Shown here piece by piece: positions 32,771-41,180 of a DNA stretch of 64,000 nt. Under the pieces are notes generated by a model. The model was not told the DNA's origin. It ran no database searches and worked only from the letters and a program-made list of their open reading frames with translations. The DNA is from SVFI01 sp964519385 (GTDB lineage Bacteria; Bacillota; Clostridia; Lachnospirales; Lachnospiraceae). Every line of letters starts with the position of its first letter. The stretch's first letter is position 1. Both the position numbers and the translations under genes were made by a program. The stretch is taken from positions 1-64,000 of the forward strand of contig CAZFLR010000005.1 of assembly GCA_964519385.1 (NCBI GenBank), in the 5' to 3' direction.

Positions 32771-33253
32771 ATGGACAGAATTCATCAGATTATTATCAGC
32801 CCGGTTTACGGGGAGCATATTGCGAAGATTGCCGAGTGGGAACAGGACAGAGTGTTTTGCAGACACAATACGGGACATTTTCTCGATGTTGCGAGAATTG
32901 CGATGATATTAAATGAGAAGGAACATTATGGAATCGGTCAGGAACTGATTTACGCGGCGGCACTTTTGCATGATATAGGAAGATGGCAGCAGTATGAGGA
33001 TGGGACGGATCATGCGCTGGCGAGTGCGGAACTGGCACCGGTTATTTTGGATAACTGCGGTTTTACCCAAGAGGAGAGAACGCAGATTGTTTCTGCGATT
33101 GCAACGCACAGGGAAGAACGGGTAAAGGATGAAAAGAATTTAAACGGTCTTTTGTACCGGGCAGACAAGCTCAGCAGACCATGTTTTTTTTGCACACAGG
33201 AACATAATTGTAATTGGAAAAAAGATAAGAAGAACAGGACGATTTGGTATTAG
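32771..33253 (+). CDS. HD-domain hydrolase in the folate operon
   Basis: The 160-residue protein has a compact HD phosphohydrolase domain: CRHNTGHFLDVARIAMIL (first His), AAALLHDIGRWQQYEDGTDH (HD pair about residues 60-61), ATHREE and LYRADKLSRPCF with the last metal Asp. The C-terminal 20 residues are Cys/Lys-rich (CFFCTQEHNCNWKKDK). It lies inside folC-folE-HD-folP-folBK with gaps of 4 and 28 bases. As the operon lacks a Nudix-type enzyme for dihydroneopterin triphosphate, this protein is a candidate for that step; that is inference from context, not from motifs. Confidence 0.8.
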   Translation: MDRIHQIIISPVYGEHIAKIAEWEQDRVFCRHNTGHFLDVARIAMILNEKEHYGIGQELIYAAALLHDIGRWQQYEDGTDHALASAELAPVILDNCGFTQEERTQIVSAIATHREERVKDEKNLNGLLYRADKLSRPCFFCTQEHNCNWKKDKKNRTIWY

Positions 33254-33281
33254 TCGTAAAATCAGGGTGAAGACTAAGCAT

Positions 33282-34100
33282 ATGAAAATAGGTAACAGAG
33301 ATTTTGATACAGAAAATAATACATATATTATGGGGATACTCAATGTGACTCCTGATTCCTTTTCAGACGGCGGAGAGTATAACAGCCCGGACAGGGCACT
33401 TTTTCGCGTGAAGGAGATGATAGAACAGGGGGCAGATATTATTGATATCGGCGGAGAGTCAACAAGACCGGGCTACACTCCTCTGACAGAACAGGAGGAG
33501 ACAGAGAGGGTTCTGCCTGTGATTGAAGCAGTCAGACGAGAATTTGATATTCCGATATCTCTGGATACCTCAAAAGCCGGTGTGGCACGGGTAGGAATAT
33601 CTGCAGGCGCAGATTTAATCAATGACATTTGGGGGCTCAAACAGGATGAGGATATGGCAAAAGTAATTGCCGATGCCGGTGTCAGTTGTTGTCTGATGCA
33701 CAATCGCAGACATGATGGGTATCGGGACTTTCTGAGTGATGTGATTGCAGATTTAGAGCAATCGCTTGAAATTGCGCATCGGGCGGGAATCTCTGATGAA
33801 AAGATTATGGTAGACCCGGGAATCGGTTTTGCCAAAAGCTATGAACAGAATCTGCTGATGATTAACAATGTTGACAGGCTGCATATATTCGGGCTTCCGG
33901 TGCTGTTGGCTGCGTCACGTAAATCCGTGATAGGAAATACGCTTTCTCTTGAAAAGAATGAGCGTGTGGAAGGAACGCTGGCAACCTCTGTTCTGGCAGT
34001 CGTAAAGGGCTGCAGCTTTGTACGTGTACATGATGTGAAGGAAAATTATCGTGCAGTCAGAATGGCACTTGCTATACGAAATGCGTGTCCGGAGTTTTGA
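33282..34100 (+). CDS. folP: Dihydropteroate synthase
   Basis: The 272-residue TIM-barrel enzyme joins p-aminobenzoate to dihydropterin pyrophosphate; it is the sulfonamide target. Signatures are IMGILNVTPDSFSDGGEY, DIIDIGGESTRPGYTPL, DLINDIWGLKQDE, KIMVDPGIGFAKSYEQN and LLAASRKSVIGN. The ATG at 33282 is chosen with AGGGTGA upstream; a GTG at 33267 is in frame but lacks a ribosome site. Confidence 0.97.
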   Translation: MKIGNRDFDTENNTYIMGILNVTPDSFSDGGEYNSPDRALFRVKEMIEQGADIIDIGGESTRPGYTPLTEQEETERVLPVIEAVRREFDIPISLDTSKAGVARVGISAGADLINDIWGLKQDEDMAKVIADAGVSCCLMHNRRHDGYRDFLSDVIADLEQSLEIAHRAGISDEKIMVDPGIGFAKSYEQNLLMINNVDRLHIFGLPVLLAASRKSVIGNTLSLEKNERVEGTLATSVLAVVKGCSFVRVHDVKENYRAVRMALAIRNACPEF

Positions 34101-34195
34101 ACGAATACACAAAAACAATTGATAGCGGTTTCTGGTATTGATGAGAAGTCTGCAGGACTGATGATGGAAAAGTAAGAGAGATGAAAGGTAAAATC

Positions 34196-35008
34196 ATGGA
34201 TTATATTACAATTACCGGATTAAAGATATTTGCGCATCACGGAGTGCTGGAGGAGGAAACAAGGGAAGGGCAGTATTTTTTTGTAAATTGCAGGTTGTTT
34301 TATGATATGGAAAAGGCGGCCCGGACGGATGAAGTCACGGATGCTGTGCACTATGGAGAGGTCTGTGAGTTCGTGACACGTTTTTTTCAGGAACACACAT
34401 ATAAGCTACTTGAACGTGCAGTAAATGAGACGTTGAAGGCGGTGCTTTTGGCATTTCCGTCTTTGGATGCCGTCGAAATGGAAGTTTGCAAACCGAATGC
34501 CCCGATTCCTCTGCCGTTTGAGAATGTTTCGGTGACGTGCAGTCTGCGTTGGAATAAGGTATATCTGGCAATCGGATCGAATATGGGAGACAAAGAAGCC
34601 AATTTTGAGAAGGCACTGGAGGCTTTGAAATCGGATTCCGATTTTCGGAATATAAAGACATCTTCGTGGATTGTAACGAAACCGTATGGGGGTGTAGAGC
34701 AGGATGACTTTTTAAACGGGGCGATAGAACTACAGACCCTGTTGAAGCCGCGGGCTCTTCTTGAGAGGCTTCATGAGATAGAGGCAGAAGCGGGGAGAGA
34801 ACGATTGGTGCATTGGGGACCGAGAACATTGGATCTGGACATTTTATTTTACGAAAATTGTATGATAAATGAGACAGATTTAATTATTCCGCATATTGAT
34901 ATGCCAAATCGTAGATTTGTCTTAGAACCTCTATGCGAGCTGGCACCGTCATATCAGCATCCGGTTTTAAGAAAAACAGTAAGACAGATGCTGGATGAGT
35001 TGACATAA
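34196..35008 (+). CDS. folBK: Bifunctional dihydroneopterin aldolase / HPPK (FolB-FolK fusion)
   Basis: The 270-residue protein carries two consecutive pathway enzymes. Residues 1-117 are FolB: ITGLKIFAHHGVLEEETREG and KLLERAVNETLKAVLLAF. Residues 122-268 are 6-hydroxymethyl-dihydropterin pyrophosphokinase: VYLAIGSNMGDKEANFEKAL, FLNGAIELQT, WGPRTLDLDILFYEN and IPHIDMPNRRFVLEPLCEL. The ATG at 34196 follows AAAGG at good spacing. FolB-FolK fusions are common in Clostridia. It closes the operon before a bidirectional terminator. Confidence 0.95.
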   Translation: MDYITITGLKIFAHHGVLEEETREGQYFFVNCRLFYDMEKAARTDEVTDAVHYGEVCEFVTRFFQEHTYKLLERAVNETLKAVLLAFPSLDAVEMEVCKPNAPIPLPFENVSVTCSLRWNKVYLAIGSNMGDKEANFEKALEALKSDSDFRNIKTSSWIVTKPYGGVEQDDFLNGAIELQTLLKPRALLERLHEIEAEAGRERLVHWGPRTLDLDILFYENCMINETDLIIPHIDMPNRRFVLEPLCELAPSYQHPVLRKTVRQMLDELT

Positions 35009-35023
35009 TTATAAACATGCCTG

Positions 35024-35073
35024 AAAAAGGAACTATATCACCATATTTTGATTTGGTGCTACAGTTCCTTTTA
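35024..35073 (+). terminator. Bidirectional terminator after folBK
   Basis: AAAAGGAACT pairs with AGTTCCTTTT, with an inner CACCA/TGGTG stem. It separates the rightward folate operon from the leftward DUF5050 gene. Confidence 0.88.
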
Positions 35074-35075
35074 AT

Positions 35076-36116
35076 TTATTCCTGCATTTCTTCAAAAGCA
35101 GCCTGGCTTGCTGCATCAAAGGTAGATACGTTGACCGCTCCGTCGGCCGGAGTGTGGTATATTGGCATATCAGCGGCGAAGGAACGGAAGTATACATATT
35201 GGGATGTGACATTAATATCCCTGTAAACCCCTTCTGAAACAATCTCGGGAGCGGAACCGTCAAGCCCCATGCGCATCAGCGCAGGAGATCCGGTTCCGGT
35301 TGTCTGATAGTAAATATAATTCGCGGTCAGATTGAAGAATTCAACGCGTTCTGACGTGAGCATTTCAATCGTATCCTCATATAAATTATATCGGCAGAGT
35401 TCATAGTTGTTTTCTAAATCCAAAAAATATATGAATTGTCCCTGAAGCGTCGGAAACCACATGTTATATTCTTTGATAAGGTTTTCATGTCCTGTTTTGG
35501 TGTCGCAGGCATATAGGTAATGATTTTCTGTCGTTCCGTTATAGTACATGATTCCGTTCTGGATGCTGGACGGATTGACAAAATAGTCGAAGATTTCACG
35601 TGCTCCCTTTTTGTCTGTGCCAATGGAGAAAAGGTGAAGAGTCTGTGCGCCGTCTACTGCTTTGGAATAGAACAGTGTATTGCCGGCAAGGGAAACATTT
35701 TTACAATCAGCCTTATCCAGACAAATGGGATTGTCTCCTTTTTTGTTTGTGCGATAGAGGCCGTATGTGCGAAACAGGAAACTAAAATCAGGATAGGAAG
35801 ATGAATTTTTCTGATAATAGTAGAGGTAGTTTCCGGCCGCATTAATCTGGGATGCTTCTGAACGGTTCAGTTTTTTTATTTCACTTTCATCCGGATTCAT
35901 GCAGTATAAAGTGCCACCGTCGTATGCGTTGGCAAAATAGACCTTGCCGTCCGATTCACAGAAATACCCACCGTTGTTCAGGTTTCCGGCAGAGTTTCCG
36001 ATGGTATCATCCGGGTTTTCAGGTATCTGTTTCACATAATAGCTTAAAATATAAGCAGCAATCAGAAATATGACAATAAGTACAAGCGGAATAACGATTT
36101 TCTTTTTCTCTGTCAT
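35076..36116 (-). CDS. DUF5050 membrane-anchored beta-propeller-like protein
   Basis: The 346-residue protein has an N-terminal membrane anchor (about residues 6-26, IVIPLVLIVIFLIAAYILSY) and an extracellular part made of repeating YLYYYxxN / IYYQTTGTGSPALMRMGLDG-like blades, as in DUF5050 proteins. Recurring elements such as GGYFCESDGKVYFANAYDGG, GNYLYYYQKN and YIYYQTTG suggest a beta-propeller of about six to seven blades. Function unknown; a surface sensor or binding protein is possible. GAGGT precedes the start and it stands alone. Confidence 0.75.
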   Translation of the reverse strand: MTEKKKIVIPLVLIVIFLIAAYILSYYVKQIPENPDDTIGNSAGNLNNGGYFCESDGKVYFANAYDGGTLYCMNPDESEIKKLNRSEASQINAAGNYLYYYQKNSSSYPDFSFLFRTYGLYRTNKKGDNPICLDKADCKNVSLAGNTLFYSKAVDGAQTLHLFSIGTDKKGAREIFDYFVNPSSIQNGIMYYNGTTENHYLYACDTKTGHENLIKEYNMWFPTLQGQFIYFLDLENNYELCRYNLYEDTIEMLTSERVEFFNLTANYIYYQTTGTGSPALMRMGLDGSAPEIVSEGVYRDINVTSQYVYFRSFAADMPIYHTPADGAVNVSTFDAASQAAFEEMQE

Positions 36117-36319
36117 ACAAAACCTCCATGTAACTGTACTCGTATTTGTGTTCTGAGTATATCACATTTTTTACGGAAAGTAGAACATATTTTTTACATT
36201 GTTTTTACCATCCGTTGCCTTGCCTATTGGCACGAATTGTTATAAGATATTTAAGGATATATCATTACCCGATTTGTAAAGAAAAATATAAAGTATCCGG
36301 GGACGGAAAGGAAAAAAAC

Positions 36320-37444
36320 ATGGATTTAAATGTACTGAGAAGTGAAATTGATGAGATTGACCGGCAGATTGTTGAATTGTATGAAAGAAGAATGGATGTC
36401 TGCGGGAAAGTGGCAGAGTACAAAATAGAGACAGGAAAAAAGGTCTTTGACAAAACGCGTGAAGAAGAGAAGATTCGCAAGGTGAAGTCCCTGACACACA
36501 ATGAGTTTAACAGCTATGGTGTGCAGGAATTGTTTGAGCAGATTATGTCGATGAGCCGTAAGCTGCAGTATCAGATGCTGGCAGAGCACGGAAGCCAGGG
36601 GAGACTTCCGTTTATCGGAGTGGACGAACTGGAAACGTGCAAGGCAAGAGTAGTATTTCAGGGAGCGGAAGGGGCGTATTCCCAAGCTGCAATGGAGACT
36701 TTTTTCGGTGACCGGATTAACAGCTTTCATGTGGATACGTTCAGGGAAGCAATGAGTGCCATTGACGAGGGAAGCGCGGATTTTGCCGTACTTCCGATTG
36801 AAAATTCCACCGCAGGAATCGTAAGCGAAATCTATGACCTTATGGTAGAGTTTGAGAACTATATTGTCGGTGAGCAGATTATTAAAATTGAGCATTGTCT
36901 GCTGGGACTTCCGGGAACAGATATGGAGAAGGTTGAAAGAGTGTATTCGCATCCGCAGTCTCTGATGCAGAGTGCAAGATTTTTAAACTGTCACAACTGG
37001 CAGCAGATCAGTATGCAGAATAATGCTTTTGCAGCACAGAAAGTAAAAAATGACGGGGATGCTTCTCAGGTAGCCATTGCGAGTGAATATGCGGCAAAGG
37101 CATATGGGCTTGAGGTTCTGAAAAAGGGTGTGAACCAGTCGGAGACAAATTCAACAAGGTTTATTATTGTGACGAATCAGAAGATATTTAAGAAGGATGC
37201 CCGTAAAATCAGCATATGCTTTGAGGTTCCTCATGAGAGCGGTTCGCTTTATCATATGCTTTCGCACTTTATTTACAATAACCTTAATATGTGTAAGATT
37301 GAGAGCAGACCGATTGAGGATCGTAACTGGGAATATCGTTTCTTTATTGACTTTGAAGGGAATCTGGCGGACAGCGCGGTGAAAAATGCATTGCGCGGAC
37401 TTCGGGATGAGGCGCGGAACATGAAAATTCTCGGTAATTACTAG
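36320..37444 (+). CDS. pheA: Bifunctional chorismate mutase / prephenate dehydratase (P-protein)
   Basis: The 374-residue enzyme turns chorismate into prephenate and then phenylpyruvate. Residues 1-85 are an AroQ chorismate mutase (DLNVLRSEIDEIDRQIVELY with RRMDVCGKVAEYK). Residues about 108-285 are prephenate dehydratase: RVVFQGAEGAYSQAAMETFF, VLPIENSTAGIVSEIYDLM and the catalytic NSTRFIIV. The C-terminal ACT domain has the phenylalanine-binding ESRPIEDRNWEYRFFIDFEG, so feedback inhibition is expected. The frame is open to 36146, but GGAAAGGA before 36320 and the family start decide. Confidence 0.96.
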   Translation: MDLNVLRSEIDEIDRQIVELYERRMDVCGKVAEYKIETGKKVFDKTREEEKIRKVKSLTHNEFNSYGVQELFEQIMSMSRKLQYQMLAEHGSQGRLPFIGVDELETCKARVVFQGAEGAYSQAAMETFFGDRINSFHVDTFREAMSAIDEGSADFAVLPIENSTAGIVSEIYDLMVEFENYIVGEQIIKIEHCLLGLPGTDMEKVERVYSHPQSLMQSARFLNCHNWQQISMQNNAFAAQKVKNDGDASQVAIASEYAAKAYGLEVLKKGVNQSETNSTRFIIVTNQKIFKKDARKISICFEVPHESGSLYHMLSHFIYNNLNMCKIESRPIEDRNWEYRFFIDFEGNLADSAVKNALRGLRDEARNMKILGNY

Positions 37445-37455
37445 GAGGCAGTCAC

Positions 37456-39000
37456 ATGGCAGTCAAAATGTTTGCAGCAATTGATGTCGGCTCTTATGAG
37501 CTGGCTATGAAAGTATTTGAAATATCTCCGAAGGCAGGGCTGAAGGAGATTGATCATATCCGGCACAAAATTGAACTGGGAACAGAGAGCTACGGTCAGG
37601 GCAAAATTAGTATTGAACGGGTCAATGAGCTTTGTGAAGTGCTGGGAGATTTTAAAAAAATTATGCAGTCGTATAAGGTGGATGCATATAAGGCCTATGC
37701 GACAAGTGCAGTCCGCGAGGCGAAAAATACGATTCTGGTTCTTGATACCATTGAGAGCCGTACAGGGCTGGTAGTTGATGTGATAAGCAATTCGGAACAG
37801 AGGTTTCTGGATTATAAAGCGATTGCTTCCAAAGGAGAGGGATTCAAGAAAATCATTGAGAAAGGGACGGCGATTGTGGATCTGGGAGGAGGAAGTCTTC
37901 AGGTTTCTCTCTTTGACAATGATTCCCTGGTGATTACACAGAATATACGACTTGGAGTTTTGCGCATCCGTGACCGCCTGATGTCGATGCAGGCAAAGCC
38001 TTCAAGATATGAGGAGCTTGTCGGCGAACTGGTGGATAATCAGCTTGAAGTACTGAAAAAGATGTATTTTAAAGGGCGCGAGATTGAAAATATTATTTTT
38101 GTGGATGATTATTTTTCTCCGGTAATGCAGAATCCGCGGATATGCGGTGAAAAAACAGGGTATCTTTCGCGAGAAGGATGTATGAAATTCGTGAAAGCAC
38201 TGCAGACAAAGAGCCGTCAGGAAATAGCGATTTCACTCGGCATGGAGGAAGAAAAGGTATCCTTGCTGTTTTGCAGCGCGGTTCTTGTAAAGCGTATGCT
38301 GGAGGTTATGGATGCAAAGCTTTTGTGGGCACCCGGAGTTTCACTCTGCGACGGAATGGTCTATGAGTATGCGGAAAAGAATAAGCTGATAAGCATTGAC
38401 CATGACTTTGAAAAAGATATTCTTGCCTGCTGTGAAACAATCAGCAAGCGATATATGGGAAGCAGAAGACGAAGTGAGTCGGTAGAAAATATTTCACTGA
38501 CAATTTTTGACAGTATTAAGAAGCTTCACGCGCTAAAGAAAAGGGATCGTTTTCTTCTTCAGCTTTCGGCGCGGCTGTATGATTGCGGAAAATATATCAG
38601 TATGCAGAATGCAGGAGAGTGTTCATACAACATCATTATGTCCACAGAGATTATAGGACTTTCCCATCTTGAGAGGGAGATGGTGGCTAATATCGTGCGC
38701 TACAACCGTATGGATTTTGAATATTACGGTGAGATGGCACGGCGCATGAATATTGATCAGGAGTCATATGTGACGGTTGCCAAGCTGACGGCAATTTTGA
38801 AACTGGCTAACGGGCTTGACCGTAGTCACAAGCAAAAATTTAAGAAGGTAAAGGCAGTTTTGAAGGAGAATGAACTCATTTTAAATGTGGATACCACGGA
38901 GGATATAACACTCGAGAAAAGTCTGATTGGACCAAAGGCAGATTTTTTCGAGGAGGTTTACAGTGTTAAGCCTGTAATTAAACAGAAAAAAAGGGTATAG
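37456..39000 (+). CDS. ppx: Ppx/GppA family phosphatase
   Basis: The 514-residue protein belongs to the ASKHA-fold exopolyphosphatase / pppGpp phosphatase family: FAAIDVGSYELAMKVFE at the N-terminus (an A-x-DxGS phosphate-1 motif), ATSAVREAKN, and GTAIVDLGGGSLQVSLFDND at about residues 137-156. The C-terminal third is an HD-like helical domain (LSARLYDCGKYISMQNAG and LANGLDRSHKQKFKK). It hydrolyses polyphosphate end groups, or pppGpp. Being 15 bases upstream of ppk1 points to polyphosphate. Confidence 0.9.
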   Translation: MAVKMFAAIDVGSYELAMKVFEISPKAGLKEIDHIRHKIELGTESYGQGKISIERVNELCEVLGDFKKIMQSYKVDAYKAYATSAVREAKNTILVLDTIESRTGLVVDVISNSEQRFLDYKAIASKGEGFKKIIEKGTAIVDLGGGSLQVSLFDNDSLVITQNIRLGVLRIRDRLMSMQAKPSRYEELVGELVDNQLEVLKKMYFKGREIENIIFVDDYFSPVMQNPRICGEKTGYLSREGCMKFVKALQTKSRQEIAISLGMEEEKVSLLFCSAVLVKRMLEVMDAKLLWAPGVSLCDGMVYEYAEKNKLISIDHDFEKDILACCETISKRYMGSRRRSESVENISLTIFDSIKKLHALKKRDRFLLQLSARLYDCGKYISMQNAGECSYNIIMSTEIIGLSHLEREMVANIVRYNRMDFEYYGEMARRMNIDQESYVTVAKLTAILKLANGLDRSHKQKFKKVKAVLKENELILNVDTTEDITLEKSLIGPKADFFEEVYSVKPVIKQKKRV

Positions 39001-39015
39001 AACGGAGTATTTTAT

Positions 39016-41178
39016 ATGACGGAAAAAACGGAAAAAATAAACTATAGGAATCCGGATTTTTATACAAACCGGGAGTTGTCATGGCTGCAGTTTGACTATC
39101 GGATTTTAAGTGAGGCAAAGGATAAAACCATTCCTTTGTTTGAAAGACTGAAGTTTCTGAGTATTTCAGCCTCTAACCTGGATGAATTTTTTATGGTACG
39201 CGTGGCATCTTTGAAGGACATGATGAACGCCGGATATACGAAGAAAGATATTGCCGGATTGACACCGGAGAGACAATTGTCGCTTGTAAAGAAACAGACA
39301 CAGGAATTTGTGAATATGCAGTACAGCACGTATAACCGCACATTGCTTCCACAGCTTATGGCAAACGGAATGCACGTGATTGCACATCATGAGGAACTGA
39401 CGGAAAAACAGGCGCAGTATCTGGAACGTTATTTTGAGGATAATATTTATCCGGTACTGACTCCTATGGCCGTAGACTCTTCAAGACCGTTTCCGCTTAT
39501 TCGCAACAAATCGCTGAATCTCGGAGCACTTCTTCGCAAAAAGGGAGAAAAAAATGCGGAAATAGAGTTTGCGACCGTACAGGTTCCGTCAGTGCTTCCT
39601 AGAATTGTTTTTCTGCCGGATGAACTGTTTGAAAAAAAGGCAAAAGCACATGTGATTCTGCTCGAGGAAGTGATAGAACACCATATGGATAAGCTGTTTC
39701 TGAATTATGATGTGATTTGCTCACATCCGTTTCGGATTATGAGAAATGCCGATTTGTCCATCGATGAAGATGAGGCGGAGGACCTTCTTAAAGAAATTGA
39801 AAAACAGCTTAAGAAACGACAGTGGGGAGAAGCAATACGTCTGGAAGTGGAAGACGGAATTGATAAGAGACTCCTGAAAATTATTAACAAAGAGTTAAAG
39901 CTGGAGAGCGAGGATATTTATTATATCAACGGTCCTCTTGACCTGACTTTTCTTATGAAGATGTATGCGACAGAGGGATTTGCCAATCTGAAGGTTAAGC
40001 CGTATAAGCCACAGGCGGTCAGGGAGCTTGGTCCGGACTGCGATATTTTTGAAGAGATTGCCAGACACGATATTTTACTGCATCATCCGTACCAGACCTT
40101 TGAACCGGTTGTTTCCTTTATTCAAAAGGCAGCAAAGGATCCGAAGGTGCTGGCCATAAAGCAGACACTTTATCGTGTCAGCGGAAATTCACCGATTATC
40201 CGTGCACTTGCCCAGGCGGCAGAAAACGGGAAGCAGGTATCGGTTCTGGTGGAATTAAAGGCGAGATTTGATGAAGAAAACAACATTGTCTGGGCAAAGA
40301 TGCTGGAAAAAGCCGGATGTCATGTAATCTATGGACTTGTCGGTCTAAAGACACATTCTAAGATAACGCTGGTTGTCCGTAAGGAAGAGGACGGAATACG
40401 TCGTTATGTGCATCTTGGAACAGGTAATTACAATGACGCAACGGCGAAATTATATACGGATTTGGGACTTTTGACATGTAAGGAAGAAATTGGTGAGGAT
40501 GCAACGGCAGTCTTCAACATGCTTTCAGGATATTCGGAGCCTAAAAGCTGGAACCGGCTTTCGGTAGCACCTTTCTGGCTGAAGGATAAATTTCTCTATC
40601 TGATTGGACGTGAGGAGGAAAATGCCCGCGAGGGGCTTCCGGCGCGTATTATCGCAAAAATGAATTCGCTCTGTGATATAGATATTATTGAGGCACTTTA
40701 CAAAGCGAGCGCGGCAGGTGTAAAAATTGACTTGATTGTAAGAGGAATCTGTTGTCTTAAGGTAGGAATTCCTGGCGTGAGTGAAAATATTACCGTGCGC
40801 TCTATTGTCGGAAATTTTCTTGAGCACGCAAGAATCTTTTATTTTGAAAACAACGGAAGTCCGGAGGTATATATGGCGAGTGCGGACTGGATGCCGAGAA
40901 ATCTGGAGCGCAGAGTGGAAATTCTGTTCCCGATTCTTCAGGAGGATTTGAAGCAGAAGGCAATTCATGTTCTGCAGGTTCAGCTTGATGATACGCTCAA
41001 GGCGCATATTCTGCAGCCTGACGATTCCTATGCCAAGGTAGACAGGCGCGGAAAAAGAGCCTGCTGTGCACAGGATACCTTCTGTGAGGAGGCAATAGCG
41101 CAGGCACAGGAAGAAAAAAAGGATGATATAACAGCAAGCCGGATTTTTAAACCGGAAGTAAGTCAGCATTTGGAGTAA
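39016..41178 (+). CDS. ppk1: Polyphosphate kinase 1
   Basis: The 720-residue enzyme reversibly makes polyphosphate from ATP. The N domain begins FYTNRELSWLQFDYRILSEA. The head domain has NLDEFFMVRVASLKDMM. The phospholipase-D-like catalytic half has PILVTLY-like VLAIKQTLYRVSGNSPIIRA, VSVLVELKARFDEENNIVWA, the phosphohistidine in LVGLKTHSKITLVVRKE and YVHLGTGNYNDATAKLYTD. Length is normal. It lies between ppx and a double-HAD gene, three bases from the latter. Confidence 0.97.
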   Translation: MTEKTEKINYRNPDFYTNRELSWLQFDYRILSEAKDKTIPLFERLKFLSISASNLDEFFMVRVASLKDMMNAGYTKKDIAGLTPERQLSLVKKQTQEFVNMQYSTYNRTLLPQLMANGMHVIAHHEELTEKQAQYLERYFEDNIYPVLTPMAVDSSRPFPLIRNKSLNLGALLRKKGEKNAEIEFATVQVPSVLPRIVFLPDELFEKKAKAHVILLEEVIEHHMDKLFLNYDVICSHPFRIMRNADLSIDEDEAEDLLKEIEKQLKKRQWGEAIRLEVEDGIDKRLLKIINKELKLESEDIYYINGPLDLTFLMKMYATEGFANLKVKPYKPQAVRELGPDCDIFEEIARHDILLHHPYQTFEPVVSFIQKAAKDPKVLAIKQTLYRVSGNSPIIRALAQAAENGKQVSVLVELKARFDEENNIVWAKMLEKAGCHVIYGLVGLKTHSKITLVVRKEEDGIRRYVHLGTGNYNDATAKLYTDLGLLTCKEEIGEDATAVFNMLSGYSEPKSWNRLSVAPFWLKDKFLYLIGREEENAREGLPARIIAKMNSLCDIDIIEALYKASAAGVKIDLIVRGICCLKVGIPGVSENITVRSIVGNFLEHARIFYFENNGSPEVYMASADWMPRNLERRVEILFPILQEDLKQKAIHVLQVQLDDTLKAHILQPDDSYAKVDRRGKRACCAQDTFCEEAIAQAQEEKKDDITASRIFKPEVSQHLE

Positions 41179-41180
41179 AT

